Assembly: GCF_017591425.1 (NCBI RefSeq)
Contig: NW_024466004.1
Span: forward strand, 35,776,501-35,840,500
Direction of reading: 5' to 3'
DNA: 64,000 nt
Origin: Ochotona curzoniae
Taxonomy: Eukaryota > Chordata > Mammalia > Lagomorpha > Ochotonidae
The notes beneath the pieces are model-generated. The model saw nothing but the letters and a program-made list of their open reading frames with translations. It was not told the origin of the DNA and ran no database searches. The stretch's first letter is position 1. Each line of letters starts with the position of its first letter. The position numbers and the translations under genes were made by a program. Below, piece after piece: positions 1 to 14,079 of this stretch.

Positions 1-1239
1 ACTGGATGCTTTAAAATCTATTGTTTTGCTACAAGTATCTTGACTAAAAAGTCTTTATTAGGGATCCCTACATAATTACATAAAAGAAAAAATTAAATTA
101 TAGATGTTAAAAATTGCCTGCACTTATTTAAGGTAAGAGAATTCATTTCCAAGTTATCTGGTATAGAAAAAAATACATTTCCACAGGCTTTAATGCAACT
201 ATCCAGTAAGAATTTAATTTACATGTTCCTAAATAAAATGAAGATAAACATAAAGTAATTATCTACCATATACTTGTACTGACCTCTAAAGACACCTGAT
301 CATAGATACTGCAAAATTACAGATATTGTGAATTAAGTAGCAGCTATAGAAGAGCAACTTGAGTCAAACAAGGTAATATTTGGTTCAACTTTTCCAATAT
401 TCCAAAGTTTAACCAAATATTGTTAAGTGGAAGATTTTGGAACCTAGAAAGTGTTTCCTTGAAAACCATCAAAATACCTTCATTTCAATTTTTATTTAAA
501 ACCTAAAATGTAAACTTGTTCTATCTGGTAAAATAATCCTGTTTTTCAGTAAAATCAGTAAAACTATTTTTGACACCTAAGTCCATATCTTAGTAAGATC
601 CCAAGTGATTCAATTCTGATTACCAGATCCTGAAAATATTGAATTTCAGAAATTGACAAAAATAAGTCATTGCTCTAGAGTATGAAAATGCAATAATAGT
701 AATAATAATAATGACCTAAAAAGATGATTGTTGATCTAAAAACACAGTTAAAATATTTTGATAAATTTGAAAAAAGTAAAACAGAAAACAGTACATCCAG
801 GTAAAATTAATTTATGGAAACTTAAGTTTTTTAACTTTATCTTTCATGTAATATACATAAAGAGGTAGATTAAAGAACAAGTGCCAAAATATTAATAATG
901 GTGATCATGCATGGAATGTTGGCATGTGATTGTAACATGAACTGAAAGTATGACATTATAAAAATTAAAAATAAATACACATATACACATAAGGAAGAAA
1001 GGTGGTGGGTGGGCAATGTGTGAAAGAGGGGGAGTAGGGTAAAATATACCACTATTATTCCTAAATTTCTATTGTGAAATACATGATTTTTTTTACTTCA
1101 TATAAATAAAATATTTTACAATAAAAAGATACACAATGAACTGAAATCTAATATTTGCTTGAAAATAAGTATTACCATATCTCAAGTACAACAGTTTTTA
1201 TTCAAGAAACTAACCAAAGCATCTTTTTAAGTATATATA

Positions 1240-1545
1240 CAAAATATTTTTGAAAGGCAGAGAGATGGAGGAAAGAGTGACAGAGATCTTCTATTATTGC
1301 TTCTCCCCAAATGCCCACATTAGCCTGGGCTTGGCCAGGCCAAAGTCAAGAGCCATGGACTCCATCCAGGTCTCCCAGTGGACGGCAGGAGCCCCGATTT
1401 GATTTGAGTCATCATCTGCTGCTTCCAATGGTGCAAACTCAGGAAGGTATATTGGAAGTAGAAGCAGGACTCAGTCTCAGGCACTGCAATTTTGGATGCA
1501 GGCTTTCCAAGTGGTGGCTAATCCTGCTGTGCCATCATTACCCAG
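1240..1545 (-). mobile_element. old C-repeat SINE
   Basis: Reading the minus strand gives a diverged lagomorph C-repeat. On the plus strand it begins after 'ttttgaaaggcagagagatgg' and ends near 'taatcctgctgtgcc'. It is far from the young consensus, so it is an old copy. Confidence 0.7.
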
Positions 1546-1689
1546 TTCAACCAAATCATCCTAACAAGTAACTTAATGCTTATTTACGATAATAACCTGA
1601 AACAATCTGAGACATATTTTTTCTATAACAAGAGATATCTAACATACTATAATCATAGTTTTTTTTTTTACTATCATCAGTATCAATTA

Positions 1690-2015
1690 AGTTGTTTTAA
1701 ACATTAAGTTGTGTTACAGGTGCCAGTAATGTGAGGCCTGCATCCCATTTCAATTCCCTGTTGCTCCATTTCCAGCTAATGCACCTGGGAAAGCAGCAGA
1801 AGATGGCCCAAGTACTTGGCCCAAGTACCTGCCACCTACATGGGAGACTTAAGTTGTAGTTTCTTCCTCTTGACATCCTTGGGGACGCACCTGGGCCATT
1901 GTAGCCATTTGCGTAGTGAAGGAGTTGATGGTAGATCTCTTTCTCTTTCCCCCACCCCACCCTCTTTGTAACTCTGCTTTTTAAACAATCGAAATGAATT
2001 AAATAAACATCTATT
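1690..2015 (+). mobile_element. old C-repeat SINE
   Basis: This is a diverged copy with 'tgcacctgggaaagcagcag', 'agatggcccaag' and 'tgtaactctgctttt'; its A-rich end is 'gaattaaataaacatct'. Confidence 0.75.
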
Positions 2016-2058
2016 AGTAGCAAATCCGGAGGGCTGCTATTAAAAGTTCCCTTAGGTA

Positions 2059-2385
2059 TGGGCCCAGCGCAATGGCCTAACGTCTAAAGTCCTTGCCTTG
2101 AATGCGCCAGGATCGCATATGGGCGCTGGTTCTAATCCTGGCAGCTCCACTTTCCATCCAGCTCCCTGCTTGTGGCCTGAGAAAGCATTCAAGGACGGAC
2201 CAAAGCTTTGGGACCCTGCACCTGTGTGGGAGACTTGGAGGAAGAGGTTCCTGGTCCCTGATGGGCACAGCACTGGCCGTTGCGCTCACTTGGGGAGTGA
2301 ATCATTGGATGGAAGATCTTCCTCTCTGTCTCTTCTCCTCTCTGAATATCTGACTTTGTAATAAAAATAAATAAATCTTAAAAAA
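2059..2385 (+). mobile_element. young C-repeat SINE, 18-bp target duplication
   Basis: This is a full-length young copy from 'gggcccagcgcaatgg' to the 'aaaataaataaatctt' tail. It is flanked by a perfect 18-bp target-site duplication, taaaagttcccttaggta, at 2041-2058 and 2386-2403, so the element borders are certain. Confidence 0.95.
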
Positions 2386-3414
2386 TAAAAGTTCCCTTAG
2401 GTAGCAATCACTACAAAATAAATAAGAAAAATGACTGAAAAATTCAGATGACTTAAATGGAAATATTATCTATTGCTAGTGAAAGACAAAGAAATATCTA
2501 TCTGTAGAACTTAGGATACTTTCTTTGGTAGTAGGTATAAATTCATATCCAAGGAACTAAGCAAAACTATTCTATTAACTGGCAATAAGGTTTTAAAAAA
2601 ACAAACTCATACTATTTGCTTTAGTACAAACAAAAAAGTAACATCCATTTGTGTTTTATTATGTCCCATAAAATCATAACAACAGCCAATCTGTCTGGTG
2701 CTATGATACCATTAAGTCTTACAACACAATCAAACCCAGCTCAAATATAATCAGACCAAACAACTGCTTTACCAGTTGGGTTTCTCCAAAATTAAATATT
2801 CTTTTCCTAATGGTGTCTAGCAACTCAACTGTTAAAACAGCTGCTCAAGTTGAAGAGTCAAAAGACAAGCACACATAGTGTTCCTCTGTTTGCAACTGCA
2901 TTGAGATTATTTCAGAATAGAAATTCCCACATTTAAGTTCATTTTTTGACATTTTCTAATGTGTTTAAATTTTTATAGTTGCACAGCCTCTACCTTCGAC
3001 CTTTAGCCAACATTTCTGCTATCACCACCTCTCCTGGTGTTTGCCCTTTGCTTCATTCTTTAAACCATAATTGCCAGCTGGTGGTTTTGTGCTTTCCTTG
3101 TTTTAAATATCATCTGTGTACTTCACATTCCTAGTCCTCTCTATTGTCTCAGACGCACTTTGACTTCCTTTGAAACAGGTGGTAACTTAGAAGTCCCCAG
3201 TAAGATATTATCTGCTATGACTTACATTAGTACATATGAACTTCAGTGTTGCAGTTAAGATCCTTATAGACAATCCGAAAGTGCTCTGTGGCCCATAATT
3301 TGCTTTTGTTGACAGTTAAATCCTACAGAACTTTACATTTCTCTATTTCACATGTTTGTCCAATTACCTGCACTGATTCTGTAGCTTAGAAACTTATTTA
3401 CCAACCATCACAGA

Positions 3415-3460
3415 AGGGTGCTTCAAAAAGCACATGAGAAAAGGTAATAAAACCTAAGTT
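3415..3460 (+). mobile_element. possible left half of a mariner-type MITE
   Basis: 'gggtgcttcaaaaagcacat' resembles the end of the element at 52705-52822. Only this end is present, and an old SINE starts directly after it. Confidence 0.35.
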
Positions 3461-3461
3461 T

Positions 3462-3717
3462 AGGGATAGGCAATTGCCCAGCAGTTAAGATGCCAGTTAA
3501 GGCTCCCATGTGGGAGCATCTGGTTCTGGCTCCTAACTCCCACTTCCTGCTAATGTGGATCCTGGGGAGCCAATAGTGACTCCCCAAAGTAATTGAGTAC
3601 CTATAACCCACTGAGTTTACAGCTTCCAGCAAAGTATTAGCCTTTGCAGACATTGGGGGAGTGAACAAGCAGATGGGAGTGAATGTGCTCTCTTTCTTAC
3701 TCTCAAAAAAAAAAAGT
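3462..3717 (+). mobile_element. old C-repeat SINE
   Basis: This is a diverged copy; recognisable parts are 'cccagcagttaagatgcc', 'aatgtggatcctggg' and 'gggagtgaacaagcagatgg'. Confidence 0.65.
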
Positions 3718-5315
3718 ATTTTAGTGTAACAAAATCAAATCCAAGCATAGTTTTTTTTAATATGTGCATTCCCATGACCTTTTTTAGTGATCCTTCTATA
3801 GCTAATAAGGACTTAATCTTAAAAATTATCTGTCTTTGTATCTCTCTTTCCTAACTTTATACTCATACATTCCCTCATCTATGCATCCACCTTCTCATCT
3901 TAAAATCTCTGCCAGGTGAACTGGGCATGGCCAGGCTATATTGACACTGATAAATGAAACTCTGCAGAAGATTATGACTTTGCCCATCTAACATCTGTTT
4001 TCTCCCTTTATATTCCTTCACTCCCCACAAGTGTATTGCATTACAAGGCATTTAAAGTTGTAGCTTGCAGGACCTAAGAATAGATTCATTGCATGATCCA
4101 GACTCATCAAACCTGAATATACCTACAAAGAAGCTGAACATGTTTCAAGATTACAAAATTTTTCCTGCAGCAGCTCCAGCTCTTCGGCTGGCTGGTGTAC
4201 TGAATGGTTCTGGCACATTAATCTCAGAAACAACCTCCCTCCTAAGTCCCACTTCTAAGCTTAGATGCCATAAATGAAAAGGTGTTCACAGACCTTGCAC
4301 CAGGCAACCCAGACCTGGGGCAAGTTGACTTGAACGGAAACATTGGAATGTTCTGTGAAACAGGGCTTCATTCCAGGGCTGCAAGTCATTTTAATAAATC
4401 ATGTCAAACTCTAAATTACCAGTATAGCAGGGCTAAACTTTCTTAATTAAAGCAGACTTTGAAATACTGGCTCCACTGTCACTGTCTTATTCTCATAATG
4501 TCAGTGTTGAAGACACTAGCCCCCAAATCTCCTAACTGTATTTCTGAGTCAGTCTGCAGCACAGCATTCATACCTCCAGCCTACAATATTGTTAGGATCA
4601 GTTTTGCTTTACAGAGCTAAACATAGAAAAGTTTTCATTTTTAATAAGAGCTTAGATAAATAACCCTAAATCCCAAAGGGCCTCGTTAAAGCAGTCTCAT
4701 AAAAGTTTTACACTTGCATATGAGTTTGGAAAAAAATTGTCTACCTAGCAGTTTGAGCTCCTGCTGACTTCTCTAGCCTTGGGGAAGTTATTGTTAAAAT
4801 TCATATGTCTCTCTATTTCAAATGATTTAAACCAGTCTATTATGATAAATCACCATGAAGTACACCAAATGAAAGACACTGTTCAAACAAAAAATCTCAA
4901 TTTTAAATACACAAAATACACACAATTCACCCATCCGTACGTTTAAACAGCATTAACGTTCTGATACATTACTCATGTAACCACGTATTTTGCACTGAGT
5001 CAAGGATGCAAAAACATATTTGGTACTATGTGATCTATTTTCCCTTCTCTTTTTTAGGAGGTCATTTCAATATACTTTGACTCTTCCCTGGAGAATTAAA
5101 ACCTATGCAAGAAAGTTCCAATCAAATTGGAAACTAAATCAGCTGGAATAACAAAAACATAAGCAGTGGGCAATGTTAACATTTTATCACTTCCCCTCTA
5201 AGACCTGAGAATATGTGGACTGACACAGTAAAACAAAAGGTGAGAGGACAGTTACATAGCAGTAACATTTAAACATTCAAATGCTAGAGATGAAGTTTTT
5301 TTAAAAAAATGCTCA

Positions 5316-5644
5316 GGGCTGGGAGCTGTAGCATAGTGGTGAAAATCCTTGCCTTGCATGTGCTGGGATCCCATATGGGTGCTGGTTTGTATCTCAGGTG
5401 CTCCATTTCTCTTCCAGCTCCATGCTACTGCCCTGGGAAAACAATAGAGAATGGCCCAAAGTCTTTGGACCCTGCAACCACACAGGATACCTGAAAGAAA
5501 CTCCTGGCTCCTGGCTTTGGATCAGCTCAGCTGGATCATTGTGGCCACATGGGGAGTGAACCAGCGGACAGAAGATCTGTCCATTTGTTTTTCCTCCTCT
5601 CTATAAATTTGCCTTTCCAATAAAAATAAATAAATCTAAAAAAG
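5316..5644 (+). mobile_element. C-repeat SINE, intermediate age
   Basis: This is a full-length copy with the lineage-specific 'aatccttgccttgcatg', 'cccatatgggtgctgg' and the 'aataaataaatct' tail. Confidence 0.9.
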
Positions 5645-6216
5645 AAAATGTTCCCTGTCTAATCTAGTATCCTGTAACAGAAAAAAAATTTGCTAAGTGA
5701 TTTTAAATAACAGTTTAAGGATCATTTTCTGCAATTAAAACCCATTACAGGACCATCCTCATTAATGCATCCCAAACTCGCAAGGCAATAACTAGCAATT
5801 TCCATCCATTTCTGAAAATATGTTAATTGTCAATAACCATACCTTAGAGTTGAAAATGATCTTAACATGTGGCTATGCAGCCTCTGCTTAAAATCTCCAG
5901 TAACAAAACAGTTCACTGCCAGGAAGTTCTTTGACTTAAGTAAAATCTATTCTGCAGAATTTGAGCCTCTAAGAAAACAGTAGAGGATATCTAACATTTT
6001 CTCTTGATTTTTGTCTATACTAACCACTCCCTACTTCCTCCAAAAATGACTCATGTCATATGGTTGAGTCTCCTAACCATACCATTTTTTTTTAACTTAA
6101 TGATCATTTACTAAGAAAATCTGAAATACAATCTTCATGATGAAAATTTGCAAAGCTCTTTATATGTTATCCAACTCTCTTCTTCACATGCACCAGTGCA
6201 TTTAATTAAGATTTCA

Positions 6217-6558
6217 GGCCTCGCACAGTGGCCTAGTGGCTAAAGTCCTCGCCTTGAAAGCGTTGGGATCCCATATGGGTGCTGGTTCTAATCCTGGCAG
6301 CTCCACTTCCCATCCAGCTCCCTGCTTGTGGCCTGGGAAAGCAGTCGAGCATGACCCAATGCTTTGGGATCCTGCACCCTCATGGGAGACCTGGAGGAAG
6401 TTCCAGGCTCCTGGCTTCAGCGTGGCTCAGCTCCAGCTGTTGTAGCCACTTGGGGAGTGAACCATCGGACGGAAGATGTTCCTCCCTATCTCTCCTCTCC
6501 ATATATCTGACTTTGCAACAAAAATAAAATAAAGTCTTTAAAAATTTTTTTAAAATAA
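6217..6558 (+). mobile_element. young C-repeat SINE
   Basis: This full-length copy has 'taaagtcctcgccttgaaag' and box-B-like 'ggttctaatcc', the promoter elements inherited from the tRNA ancestor. Confidence 0.92.
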
Positions 6559-6589
6559 AAACATTAAGGTTTCATTATTCCTTTTTCCA

Positions 6590-6685
6590 ATAATAACGCA
6601 GTTCAAGAGATGGAAAGTTATGCCCATGTTGTCTCAGCAGCAAGATTCACATTTAGTCCTCTGACTCCTAAGTGCTTTCCATTAT
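6590..6685 (-). mobile_element. MIR relic
   Basis: 'agcaagattcacatttagtc' followed by 'ctctgactcctaagtgcttt' fits the reverse complement of a MIR 5' half. It is strongly diverged. Confidence 0.45.
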
Positions 6686-7701
6686 TCGACTGAGTTCCAG
6701 TTTTTCACCTGGAAATTGAGGAGTAATATTTGTCTTTTAAGCTTTGCAAGTTTCTTGTAGTATCAGATAATACATGAACAAACATAAAAGGCAGGCTTTC
6801 ATTACTGGAATAATTCATATGCAGATAATCTCTGTTCTTCCAAATACTTAATTTATGGACAGAAGCAGTTCAAGTCACATGTGTTGTAAGTGTTGTATAT
6901 TTCCAGAATGCAAAGTATATGGCCAGTGCAGCAGCTAATGGTTATAGTAATACCAATTTCTAAAGAGACACAGAGAAGTGAGTTATTTTGGAGGCCTCGA
7001 TTTCACTTAAGAAATCATTCTCCTAAAAAAAAAAAAACAATTTTACATAAGCCTATATTGAACCTGTAGAGTTCTGTCAACTCTGGAGATTATTCCACAG
7101 TATGTTATAGATTAACAGATTTTTGTGGACCAATCTTGGAACGTATTTAACATGTATAACATAATTTCTAGGAGAAAACATCCTTTCAATTATAAAGAAC
7201 TGTCTTAGAAACATTGAAACATTTAGAATATATCAATTCATAAGCTGAGAAAAGTACTAAAAATCTTTTTTGCAAATTCCATTCATTTTCTAAGGCATGA
7301 TGAAATACTTAAAATAACCATTTATGTTCGTTTCTCACATGGACTAAAGTGGTGGTATATCTTCCAGATAGAGTTGAAGAATGCAGAATGGATTTGTAGT
7401 GCAAGCACATCTTACATAAAGTATACTGCAGGAATATCACATGAAGACTACCTTCATCTGATAACTTTATAAAAGATGAACTGATAAAAAGACAGAAAAC
7501 TGTAATAATCCACCTGCTTCTTTGCTAAAATAATTTACCTAAATTTTGAAATAGATTTTGTGAAAAATTTTAAATACATTAAAAAGTAGAGCATAGTATA
7601 ATATATCTTCATCCCCTCCATCAGCATTTGCAATTACCAGTTCATGATTAATCTTGTATCAATAGTAATCCCTACATAATAATTTCTTCTCCTCGAATTT
7701 T

Positions 7702-8025
7702 TAAAAAAGATTTGTTTTATTATTTTTATTGGAAAATCAGACATACAGACAGGAGGAAAGACAGGGAGGAAGATCTTCCTTTTGCTGACTCACTCCCCAA
7801 GTGCCCGAAATGACTGGAGTCATGCTGATCCGAAGCCAGGAGCCAGGAAATTCCTCCAGGTCTCCCACGTGGGTGCAGGGTCCCAAGGCTTTGGGCCATC
7901 CATGACTGCTTTCCCAGGCCACAAGCAGGGAGCTGGATAGGAAGCAGGGCCACCGGGATTAGAACCAGTGCCTGTATAAGATGTTGGAGTGTGCAAGGTG
8001 AACACTTTAGCCACATGCTGAGCCC
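7702..8025 (-). mobile_element. young C-repeat SINE
   Basis: The reverse-complement tail 'ttattatttttattggaaaa' and the left end 'tgctgagccc' are both present. Confidence 0.9.
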
Positions 8026-8304
8026 TTCTTCTGCAATTTTTTTTAAACAAATTTCACAAATAGTATAATGCTGCCTGCAAATACTATAATACTACTTTAA
8101 AACAAAGACTCATTTAAACACACCATGCCCTTAATTTATTTCCATATTTTAGCTTCATTTTATATGCTTAGAAGTTCTTTGCATTTCTAGTATTAAGAAA
8201 CATCTGTAAATATTTCTATCTTTTTTTCCCTATAGGGTTGTCAGCCTTTTTCTTCCTTATTTGTAGACTTCCATATATTAGGGATATTAGCCTTGGCATA
8301 TACC

Positions 8305-8581
8305 TTTTTTTTTTTTAAGATTTACTTTTATTGCAAAGTCAGATATACAGAGTTGAGGACAGAGAGGAAGATCTTCCATCCACTGATTCACTCCCCAAGT
8401 CGCCACAACGGCCGGAGAACCCAGAAACCCAGAACCTCTTCCGGGTCTCCCACGCAGGTGGCAGGGTTCCAAGGCTTTGGGCCATCCTTGATTGCTTCCA
8501 TAGGTCACAAGTAGGGGGCTGGATGGGAATGGGGCTGCCGGGATATGAGGACTTTAGCCACTAGGCTATCGTGCCTGGCCC
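8305..8581 (-). mobile_element. C-repeat SINE
   Basis: This minus-strand copy begins with an A-tail (T run plus 'aagatttacttttattgc') and ends at 'cgtgcctggccc'. It lacks about 40 bp near the tRNA-like end. Confidence 0.88.
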
Positions 8582-8684
8582 AATATATAGTTTTAAATTA
8601 CAAAGAGTTTCTCATAGTTATTACCTTTTGGTTAGTTTACAGTATTCTTTGTACAAAGAATTTTTTTTTTAAATTTCTGTGTAT

Positions 8685-9065
8685 ATTGGCCAGCTTTCTA
8701 TTACTATAGTGAATATCAAAACGCGCCACTTTTGGGAGGAAATTTATTTTTTCTCACAGTTTTGAGCCTTACAGTCCAAACACAGGTTGGTTTGACAGAC
8801 AGTGAGAACAGAAGATGGCAATGGTGATGCAAGCACCAGGAAGCAGAGAAAGGTGGAATCGCTACTCAGGATCTTAAAAACAACCCTGTGAGAATCACTC
8901 CTTGGAGGCAGGTGGTCAGTGACCCTAGCAGCTCCCAATGTGGACCTTATTAACACCATAATTAGGCTCAGTTTTTGTTCTTTTACATCACCACAAACCT
9001 AAGACTCTGAGAATCAGACACCACAGATACCTATGCCTTGGAAGTCAAATTCTATCCAAACCGAA
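8685..9065 (-). mobile_element. MaLR-type LTR fragment
   Basis: 'ctttctattactatagtgaa', 'gaggaaatttattttttctcacag' and 'cccaatgtggacctta' resemble the reverse complement of an MST/MLT1-type solo LTR. The subfamily cannot be named by eye. Confidence 0.45.
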
Positions 9066-10499
9066 GCACTGTGTAATCAAATGACTCACAGGAGATACTA
9101 ATGGTTGAAGCCCTCCTTGTACAAATGAGTCCAGCTGGGTCCTCAGTTGTAGGTAAAAGCAACACCATGAAAGACTGCAAAATACTGATGTGCCTACTAC
9201 GTGCTGTTTCCTTACCAGTTCTTTTCTAAACTATGTATTAAAATGTAAGAAAACTTTAGCTATAAAAATGATAAATCGTTAGCACATTAGAATCCAAAGC
9301 ACAAGCACAACCAGCTGTTATTACAAGATTAACTGCAAAACAACAACATCCCCCGCCAACCTGCCACCAAAAAAACAGAATCAAACCTGAATTTCCAGAA
9401 GTAAACTCTAAAGTGACTATCACTTTTATCTGGAAAAGTCCATCTTTTAGTGACTAGAGAATTCACAACATGAGACAAAATTGGAGTTAGAAACAGACAA
9501 TAGAACCCAGGCTTAAACATCTTTTAAAAAAATAATCTGTATTATTTATAGATCTGGTTTATGATACCCTTCAGACAGAAAGTGTCAAACAGGGACAAAC
9601 ACAGGGGAAGCAAGAGCTATTTTACAGGAAGAAAAACCAGCAAGCCTCTCCTAAACACGCGTTTCAGGCCTGAAGAGCTCTGTTAGCAGTTCAGGGCCTC
9701 TGTGGTGTCCACCTCTGATCCAGCATCATTAACCCCTGCCCTCCTCTCTACAAATCTCATTTCTCCAGAAGGCTGCCCAGATAGCCACTTTCTTAGACCA
9801 AGGCAGCAATTACTCCTCTGGGGTTTAGGAAGTAAATGTTGGTGGATTAGTTACCTGCCAAGACAGTCTGCTAGAAGGCATATTCACCCATCAGTTAGAA
9901 AGACTCATTTTAGCCACTACTTCCATGTAGCAAGAATCCTACCTTGTCTCAATACTCAGACGCAATAGCCAGCAAACTTTACTCTACAAGGTCAAAAGGT
10001 AAATATTTTACTATTTGTTTACAAGACATCTGTCACAATTACTCAGCTCTGCAATCAAAGGGCAAATGCAGCCAAAGACAATATGTATACAGACAGCATG
10101 CATATGTATCAGTAAAACTATAAAAGCAAGGATTGCACAGGGAATGGAGCTCTTAGATTTGCACTGTTGGGTCTAGTTTGCCCACCCATGAAGCGATCAA
10201 ATATGCTTTGAAAGGAAAGTGTCTCATATTCCTGTGCAAGCTCTCCTGTTTTTTTTTTTCCTACTTTCTTAAAGCCCAATTCCAATTTTCATGAACAAAC
10301 ATACATAAATTACATACACACAAGCTGGTTTCCTCGATGAACCTTTGTATCTAATTCTCTGGGCTTTCCTGCTGTTTCTTCTGAATAAAATTCATACTTA
10401 GAGAATGAGAGTTCTTTCAGAAATTGATTCCTTTTAGATACAGGTAAAAAGCTTTGAATATTCGCCAAGAAAACTGCACATCTCTGTATGTATATACTT

Positions 10500-10550
10500 A
10501 AGTGTATATATGTGAGTGCGTGAACATATATATATCTATATATATATAGA
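10500..10550. repeat. TA-rich simple repeat
   Basis: An imperfect (TA)n tract, 'acatatatatatctatatat' and following bases. Confidence 0.8.
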
Positions 10551-10769
10551 CAGATATGCTTTTCTAAACAATTATATTGAGTTTGTTGATAATCCTGAAA
10601 TTACAGGAACTCAAGCCAATATGCCCAAGGACTCCAGGTTTCTGTCATATCTGTTGAATTACTGTATAACAAGTATGCCAAAACTTTGTGATTTAATGAA
10701 TATTTGATGGATTCTGCAGGATAAGTGTTCAAAAAAAAACTTGAATGGGTGGCTCTAGTTTAGCATCTT

Positions 10770-11100
10770 TCATGGGACTGTAGTCAAGATGTCAGTGATA
10801 TCCAAAGGCTGGACAGGGACTAGGAGGACCTGCTTTAAAGATGCCTCACGCACAAGGCTTTTGATAGAAATTTCAATTTCTCACTACACGGGCTCTCCAA
10901 AGGTCTCAGTGTCCTCAGGCTGGTGGCTGAATTCCCACAAAAAAAGTGATCCAACAGAAAGGAGAAGGGAAACCCCTGTGCCTTTGATGAGACACTCTCA
11001 GAACTCCTACTCTGTCACATTTGCTATGAGGGATTGGTAAGAAGTCATTAAGTTCAGCCCACAGTGAAGATAGTACAGAAATGAGGTCCACTTCTTAAAG
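10770..11100. mobile_element. probable ancient interspersed repeat, unclassified
   Basis: The order 'caaggctggac'-like, 'gagtgatccaacagaaagga'-like and 'cacatttgctatgagg' recalls a common old mammalian repeat, but I cannot name the family. Confidence 0.3.
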
Positions 11101-13444
11101 AAAAAACAGCAATGAATTTGTGGACTTATTTTAAAGTCATGACAAACCTCTAAATAATCCAATGATAACAAGAAGGTAGGATTATGTTTAATTCCCCTGG
11201 AATCCTTTACTGTTTCTAGAACAAGCTTAGTAAGTAAACACCTGGCACTGATGCATATACTGAGTGAGGTCAGTTCAGGCAGTTTTTCATAATAATCCTA
11301 TGAATCTGCAAACAATTGTTTGAAGTATCTAAATAGAATCTTTAGTAATTTAACTTTCACAAATGAATTAAACGTAACATGAAGAAAGGATAACAATTCC
11401 TGAGCTATACTCCCATAGCTTAAGAATAAATCCTTCTCGCCAGAATTTTGGCTAAAGATTTTACACAAGAAAGGAAAAAGGATAAGTTATGTTGCTAAAA
11501 GAATTTTCGTTCAGAAAACAAAACAAATGAAAAGACTAAAATAAGCATAGCAATCCCTAACAAGTTTAAGACTGAACTTCCAAAGTGCCTGATCAATACT
11601 ATCCTCCCTTGAGTATTTCCTGAATCTCCAACTTTGGAAATATCTCTTGGGGTTTTTGGCCAAGTATCTACATATCTATAAACCTGCCAAGCATGCATCC
11701 TCAGGAGGTAAGGCTGCCAAGCATAATCAATATGCTTGCAGAGAGTTAGAGGTAAAAGTCACAGTAGCATTAATTACTGTCACCTGAAAAAAGACCTAGG
11801 CCATCAACACAAAATTCAGATCTTCAGGCTGAAAATCAGGGATAAATTAAAAATTATTAGATATTATTTGGTTTCAGTATATTTCAATGCAAGCATGTAC
11901 AGAAAATTTACACAAGTATTCTAAGATGCCAAATTAAGTTCTCAATTTATAGATCATATCTCTAAGGTGAAGTAGTGGGATTTGCAGTTACTCTGTATTT
12001 GTAAAGACATCTGCATTTTTCAGGGTCAGGAGGAGAAACAGAAGACTGCTTGGCCCATGGCAATGTATATAGGAAGCAAAGAGAGTTAGGGAACATTTTT
12101 TCCTCCTCTACAGGGCATGGGTATTATGAAGAGCAATTCTTAGCTGCATGTGTGTATTTGCATTAAAGATTCAGCAGCTGTAATTCACACGGGCCAGTTT
12201 CCTTCCATCTAAATTCCTGGAGCCCAGGACAATGGATGAAGCTCAGCATGAGAGGTTAGTGTGCACAAAGATAGCATTTGTCATACTTAGCTTCATAAAT
12301 CATTCCAGAGATTACTTCTACCTGAATTCTTTACCAAAAAAACTTAGTCATTTCGATACTTCAGGAGTCCCCAGTAGGTGGTGATGGTTTGTGTAACACC
12401 AGATATAGACTAGTGCTTTAATTAGGCTGTATGTTGTACAAGAGCAAGAACTTTGCCTCTTTTATTCAGAAATATGCACTTATTATCCAGTGTCCACAAT
12501 GAAACAAATCACTCACCTATCTGTGTGTTAATGTTTTTTGTCAGAGAAAGAGACTGCAAAACACATTACTTCAGTAATTTAAAACATACTCACACAAAAT
12601 CTGTAAATAAATTCTCCATGAATTCATTTCCTTTGAAGTAAGGACCATCTTGGCAATTACCAACATCTGACTGCACTCACCCACTTCAGTCTCCATCCTG
12701 GAATGTAACCAGTTTACACTTGGAATGCAATGACTACCAGTTGACACAGCAATGGCTTTCATTTGTAAATATACTTCTTCAATCTTCTTCCTTAAAGGCT
12801 TATTTTCCAATTTTGGTTCAATTAATTTCAGATGAATTTGTCTTCATGTATTCACTCTGTTATACTAACACAGGGTGTTCTTACGCAATTTTGCAGAAGT
12901 ATATTCTTTGGACATACTGTTCACATGAAAAGGATTCCACAACTATGAAAATGTCCATGTTATGGATTACATGTTTCTGTAAACAATTCACACTGAAATC
13001 AAGAATACTAAGGCAAGGAGGAGCATGGCAATCAAAACTTCCATATACAATTTCATTGAGTCCCCTTTGTTGCTCAAAAAGCACAAAAAGACTATTAGCA
13101 TCCTTTGAAACATGTTTAGGAAACACATTCCATCTTTATATCTTTGCACAATCTGTCTCCTTTGGAAACACTTGTTCCTGTTTTAATTTTCAGATGAAAA
13201 TTCAAGTTTTCTTTAATTAACATTAATCAGAAGTCCCCTTGTTTGTATTTATCATAGAACATTGCACATGCATCTGCAGAACCTTTATACAATTTGTGAG
13301 TTTCAGAGATTAAATATTAGACTCTTGAAGTGAAAATTTTGCCTGGTTTGTGTTTTTATCTTTGATATCACAAAGCAGAAAACTGTACACACAGAAAGTC
13401 CACATACAAGTTGAACTGATTCTGAGGCTAAGCACTGCCTTCTT

Positions 13445-13585
13445 ACATCCATGGCAGGCATTTGGTACAGTTGTTGAGATGCCACCACTTGGGAACCCCC
13501 CATCTCATAAGAGTGCCTAGACTCAAGTCCTCACTATTCTACTTCCTATCCAACTTTATGTTAATGTGGATCCTGGGATGCAACA
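13445..13585 (+). mobile_element. old C-repeat SINE, 3' truncated
   Basis: 'gtacagttgttgagatgcc', 'cacttgggaac' and 'aatgtggatcctgggatgc' match the left two-fifths of an old C-repeat; the rest is missing. Confidence 0.55.
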
Positions 13586-14079
13586 TATAAATTTTCCTTA
13601 CATAAAAATTGAGACTGAAACATATGGACAGTAGTTTCCTCCGAGAGACAGAGCTGATCACTCCTACCTCCTTGAATGTGGAATGGACTTCAAGACTCAA
13701 TTCCAAAAATTAGAGTATGGAAAGGCATAAAATAGTCATTTATAGTTAAGAAGTCTGACAAATACAATATTATATAATTTCAAAACCCACACTTGATTTT
13801 AATCGTGAGAAAAGCACCAGGTATTAAAGGACACAAACTACAAAATGCCTAATCATTACTTCTCAAAGCTGTCAAAGAGATGAAAAATAAAGACTATCAC
13901 AGGCCAGCAGAGACAAAGGCAAAGTAAATCAATGCAATGCAGTATCATAAATTGGTTTCTGAGTTGAAAAAGGATATCAGAGGACAATCTGATAAAATCT
14001 GAATAAAGCCTGGCATTTACTTAATAGTAACATGTTAATATTAATTTTCTACCTTGCTTTTTAAGTTTATTTTTTACGC

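Noticed and set aside
2059..2130. tRNA gene suggested by A-box and B-box motifs in several places
   Set aside because: These motifs belong to the tRNA-derived heads of the SINEs; no segment folds as an intact tRNA with an acceptor stem.
12720..13220. 166-codon open frame, the longest in the window, with two overlapping minus-strand frames
   Set aside because: No recognisable family, AT-rich codons, no splice or promoter context, and the minus-strand frames are out of register with each other. A decayed retrocopy of an unknown gene cannot be excluded but has no positive support.
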